Below, piece after piece: positions 60,045 to 64,000 of a DNA stretch of 64,000 bases; position 1 is the stretch's first letter, and every line of letters starts with the position of its first letter. The stretch comes from Apiotrichum sp. Y4204 (lineage: Eukaryota > Basidiomycota > Tremellomycetes > Trichosporonales > Trichosporonaceae). The notes under the pieces are model-generated. The model saw only the letters and a list, made by a program, of their open reading frames with translations. It was not told the DNA's origin and did not search any database. The DNA lies in the NCBI GenBank assembly GCA_025531455.1, contig JAMYHL010000025.1, forward strand, positions 372,001 to 436,000. The letters are read 5' to 3'. The translations under genes and the position numbers were made by a program.

Positions 60045-62646
60045 TGTGATGGTGGGGGACGAGTGAGAAAGGGGGTTGAAGAGAGGAGAGATGGGGAGAA
60101 GTTGAGATACGATCGGGATTGGTGCTGATAAGTAGCTGTGGAGGTCGTTTATGGACTTTTCTGATGCTCTCTCTCGCAATCTCACCGGAATCTGCAATCT
60201 CAACTCGACTCGGGTCGGGTGCATCGGATGTCACCATTAACCGCAACGCGCTGATCGTGTGGCACCCGTGTGGCACTCACGCGCGATCGGCATTCGATCG
60301 GCGCTAGTCGCACTTCTGGCCGATCGATCTTTCCACGGGGGCTTCACCGCACGGACATCACCGGCAATCAAGGGGGATGAGCGTCTCAGCTGTGTCAACA
60401 AGTCAACAACCCTCACCCCACGACGCTACAAGTCTTTTCTCATCGTTGCGCACTGCATTAAATCTTCCGCAACTGAGACGCATGCCTCCAGGACACTGAT
60501 CTACGACTAGCTTAAACTATGACTATATTTGGGATAAGACTGATAGTGCGATATTAAAACTAGTCGCGACCCGATCGGCAAACCCCGTCACACAAGTTTG
60601 GCAGCCCCAATACCAGAGGGCTTAACAAGTTCTTCTTTGTTCTGAGCTCCGGAGCACCTGCCCGTGATCTTCCGGACCTCAAGCGGCGGTGGACTTGTGC
60701 TCTATATGTTGAGCGCGCCTCGCAATGGAGACCCAAAGATTTGGTTCAGGTGGTTACTTTCGCCTCGGGCCTGAGACGCGGCTCGCGTCCATGCCCCCAG
60801 TGAGCAGCGGCGAGAGGTTGACGTGCACTTGCAGTCCGGCTTGGGAGACCGGCATTGAGGCAAGTACGCCCAAAAAGGCCGATGGCGGAGGTGTTGAGCA
60901 TTGTTAGGGTAACCGTTCGAATTGTAGGTGAAGTGGAACGTTTGCAGCTACAATTCATACTGTACAGCTGCCACTGTCAGGACGGACCGGAGACGACGAA
61001 TAACAGAGAGCCGGGGCCGATGATCATGGACAAGGGCTACTCTACAGCGCCATATACAATGTATATGCCCCTCCCCCCCACGCCAAGTGTACGACAAATT
61101 CCGGTGCTACTCCTGGTTCCACGGTGCCTTTCGAGTTTTGGAGCCCAACGATCACCGGGCCGTTAAGTGGCGGTGCCACAGGGAAGGGAAGTTAACAGAT
61201 CTCAAATGTCCCACTCTGACGAATGACAGATTTCGTCGGGCTGTGCTTGCTCGTCATCAGGCCTAGTCGTGTGTGCGTACAAGGGTGACCACCTCCCAAC
61301 ACCGTCGATACCGTCTGAATTTGCCTACGGGTGACGCTCCCGGGATCCTGTCTGGAATCGACTTCGACCGCGCGCGTTGCCTGGCCTGTGACCTAGAAAT
61401 CTACATCGGCGTACGGAGAATAGGAGGAGTTCGTGCCCCATCGCATTACTCACGTTTGTTGAGAGCGACTGCCTGCATTGTGGGGAGGCAGCACTGAGTT
61501 TCGTGCTTTCTCCCGACTTTCCCGAATTAATATTTTCTTGCTCTTGTCATCGGGCTTCCTTCACGTTATTCACCTGGAATCATTATCATAGGTCATGCTA
61601 CGAGAGATATGCAGTTTATATTCGCGTAGACAATAGTACCCTCGAGAATAGGATCACGGTTGACACCCCGTCGGCCGAGACCCACTGAACCCGGGGAAAA
61701 TATATAACGAACGAACTGTGACCCTACACAGCAATAAACAAGCCAAGAAACAAAGAGCAGAAGTCGAACCAGGTGAGATAATTGTTGTTGGAGCATCCAT
61801 CGTTGGTGTGAGTCCCTGTTGACAAATAACGATATGCGGCGCACAGTAGACAGTTGTGGCATTGCATTCGTCTCGCTATTCAAGCCGACTTATCCCCGAG
61901 GATACCCTTGCTCCTCATGGCGGATGGTGAGGTAGGCAGATCTTGACGGTGTCACAAGGCGTCTGGTGAAAGGAAAGCTGAGCCAAACCAGAGCAGCCTG
62001 GCACTCCCAATGAGCACTGACGATGATATTGCCAAGTGCTCGTTCTCAGCGATAGACCTTGCACAGTCGCCCCCACTGGACGAGTCTCATGAGTAAACAT
62101 TAGCAAAGTACCTGCTCATCGGTAAATTATGCCCGTCAGTAACATGTACGGTAAGCAGAGGGGTACATCGTCTGCATCATACAGGCTACTAGTCTAGTGT
62201 CGGGTCGGTACAATGTCGCAGATCGCACGCGGTTACCTCTTCACCTGCTTGCTGTGGGAGTTAGTACATGGATCACAGGTGCAGCACAGCGCGGTCACAG
62301 AGTTGGAAAGAGACAGATATTCTGAACACAAGGCGCTGCACACGGAGAGAAAGGGACTGCGGCCGCGGCACAAGGGTGCAGTGCGACCTCATGAACGGCG
62401 GTTTATCACCTTATCTCGCGCGAGTTCCCCTGATCGTCCGGGACCAGCGGCGCCATCGCTGTACGGTGGCCAGCGTCGCCAGCCCTTCACGAGACCAACG
62501 TCGCTTTTTCGCAAGGTCCAGTTGAAGTCCCCAGGCCAAGGTAGCTTCTCCGGAATGACAACCAATTTATCTTATCTTTCCGCCTCACAACCGAGGCCTC
62601 ATCAAACCCTTCTTCTACTCCTGCTCCAACACAACTCCTCCGAGAC
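60045..62646. other. 2.6-kb intergenic region upstream of LYS2
   Basis: Between the LYS2 start and the Pam18 gene stop, both minus. The first 100 bases are C/T-rich on the coding strand, marking the LYS2 leader. No Gcn4-type TGACTCA site was noticed close to the start. The rest is lower in GC and stop-rich, and no gene was recognised. Confidence 0.45.
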
Positions 62647-63220
62647 TCACTCAAGAAGCGCCTTCGCCTCGTTCACTTTGCCTGCTAGGTAGGGAGATCC
62701 TCCGCGGTCCGGGTGGTTCGCGAGCATGAGTTTGCGGTGTGCGGTCTTGAGCTTGTCCGAGGTGAGGGGCTCGCTGTGGGTTAGCAATGAAGCAACCGGC
62801 TTTGAATTGCAGTCAGAGGTGCGGAGACGGGATCGTCTCAACCGTATTTGAGTGGGTTAAAAGAAGCGCGGGAATGAGGTACGGAAGGCTGTCCGCAACA
62901 CATGCGAGGTCAAGAACAACGAAGCCAGATCGAGCAGAGTCGTCATTTGTGACGAGCCAAGGTCTCGGCCTGCGTCTCGGCCTCTCACCACAACGTTCGT
63001 CTCTTTCCGTCGCTCCCCAGCGTGTTTCCCGTGCCTCTTCTGCAGCGCGTACTCACCGGAGACCCAGCACCTGGATAGCCTCGGCCTTGTCCATCTTTGC
63101 CTTGAACCCGCCCTTGACCCACTTGTCGGCACCGCGCGAGCCGGCCCGCATCATCTGGTAAGCGACGCGCCCGCCGAGTCCTGCGCCGAGCAGCCCGAGA
63201 CCGATCGCGAGAGCGGACAT
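62647..63220 (-). CDS. PAM18: Mitochondrial import motor J-protein Pam18/Tim14
   Basis: Two exons (63220-63057, 62773-62647) separated by a 283-nt intron encode 96 aa. The N-terminal helix [19 protein letters not shown] is the inner-membrane anchor. A short basic linker ([21 protein letters not shown]) follows, then the C-terminal J domain: [11 protein letters not shown], the intron, [30 protein letters not shown], with HPD at 75-77, and KVNEAKALL. It stimulates mitochondrial Hsp70 at the TIM23 channel, paired with Pam16. It is the short, animal-like form without the extra N-terminal intermembrane-space extension of the yeast protein. The J domain is cut by the intron at the Gly-Leu/Arg-Glu junction. 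Confidence 0.94.
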
Positions 63221-64000
63221 GTTGTGGAGAGTTGTTGTGGGTGGCGAGTGGTGGAAGTGAGAGATGCGTTCGAGCCGAGGATCACGGGTTGTTCATCTCT
63301 TTGCCGCCCGACTTTGTCAAAACGGACAGAAACGGATTTTGAGTGGCGGCCGAGTCACCGGGTGGGGCACATCACGTGATCACTTTGAGGGGGCTGTCCC
63401 GGAGATGCGCATATGTCCGCGTGCTTTTCAAAATGCCACACTCATAAAGGGCCCAAATCCCCAAACGCCGAGCTGTACAGTCAAAACTCGTGCCTCAAAA
63501 TTCTGCACCACCCAGAGTCGCATGGCGCAGGCGTCGCATGGCGCTGCAGGCGCTGCTAGTGCTGCCTGGGCTGGGTGTAGGTGGTGCTCTCCGCCTGCTG
63601 CCTGCCACCGTCTCCGCAAGAAAACTTGTTCACCACCACTCTTGCAACCCTCATCCGTCAACACATCGATCAGTGCGTACCCCCACCCCCCAACACAGGT
63701 CAGCGACCCCCGTGCGGCGAGCAGCGAGCAGCGAGTGACGAGCGACGATACGCGAGAAACGACTCCGAATGAGTCGGACAGCAAGGCCGAAGGGCGAATG
63801 TGGTTAATGGCACGTCCAGCGGCCCGGACTTTGACACCGGTTCCGGGCGTGTTCTGCTCGACCCGACGAGAAATGGGCCGCTGCTCGTGAGAGCAGGCGA
63901 AGCTCGGAAGACTGGATGTGGACTGCTAAGACTGGGCGTCGAGTGTATCTGCGCGGTGATCGGCTTTTTTCTGCTTCACCGCGTTCAACATCTGCCCAGG
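63221..64000. other. Upstream region of PAM18 to window end
   Basis: 780 bp with a palindromic ATCACGTGAT at 63371-63380, about 150 bp upstream of the PAM18 start. No gene is supported; a gene entering from beyond 64000 cannot be excluded. Confidence 0.4.

Overview
The window is nuclear DNA of a basidiomycete fungus, most likely a Tremellomycete and probably a Trichosporonales yeast such as Trichosporon, Cutaneotrichosporon or Apiotrichum. The genus is inferred from gene style, not from a search. The DNA is GC-rich. Genes carry many introns with GTRNGT donors, CTGAC/CTAAC-type branch sites a few bases before a CAG or TAG acceptor, and many introns of only 33-38 nt. The standard genetic code is used. 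I see no rRNA, tRNA, CRISPR array, operon or intact mobile element.

I resolve 23 genes on both strands, 22 of them with recognisable or partly recognisable products, plus one weak ORF. Left part (1-25 kb): an AN1-like zinc-finger/APH-fold kinase protein (-), a secreted GH71 alpha-1,3-glucanase (-), mitochondrial ClpP (-), cytosolic methionyl-tRNA synthetase (-), Grc3 polynucleotide kinase (+), a HAD phosphatase (+), a J-domain protein (-), cardiolipin synthase (-), a SNF2 ATPase (+), a Dap1/PGRMC-like cytochrome b5 protein (+) and an F-box protein (-). Middle (25-44 kb): a small single-pass membrane protein (+), the NDR kinase Cbk1 (+), Thi20 (-), an acidic nuclear-type protein (+), a JMJD4-like hydroxylase (-), AP-1 beta-adaptin (-), BolA3 (+) and methionine aminopeptidase 1 (-). 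Right part (44-64 kb): a low-complexity BTB-like regulator (-), a gene-poor stretch of about 7 kb, LYS2 (-) and the Pam18/Tim14 import-motor J-protein (-).

The genes are unlinked housekeeping functions, not one pathway. Mitochondrial jobs recur: ClpP, cardiolipin synthase, BolA3, Pam18 and perhaps the small membrane protein. Several pairs share a divergent promoter: MetRS/GRC3, CRD1/SNF2, APL2/BOL3 and THI20/acidic protein. Others are tail to tail with 100-190 bp between stop codons.

Exon coordinates were worked out by hand from splice signals, reading frame and protein-family conservation. The most unusual observation is in the methionine aminopeptidase gene. The conserved Trp codon after its zinc-finger region can only be read if a 2-nucleotide exon (43673-43674) is spliced between two 37-nt introns. 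Other notable points are runs of near-minimal introns, tiny 5' exons in the J-protein gene, a 60-base poly-G tract in an intron, three CACGTG boxes spaced exactly 11 bp apart, and SUMO-interaction-like motifs in an easily missed first exon of the SNF2 gene.
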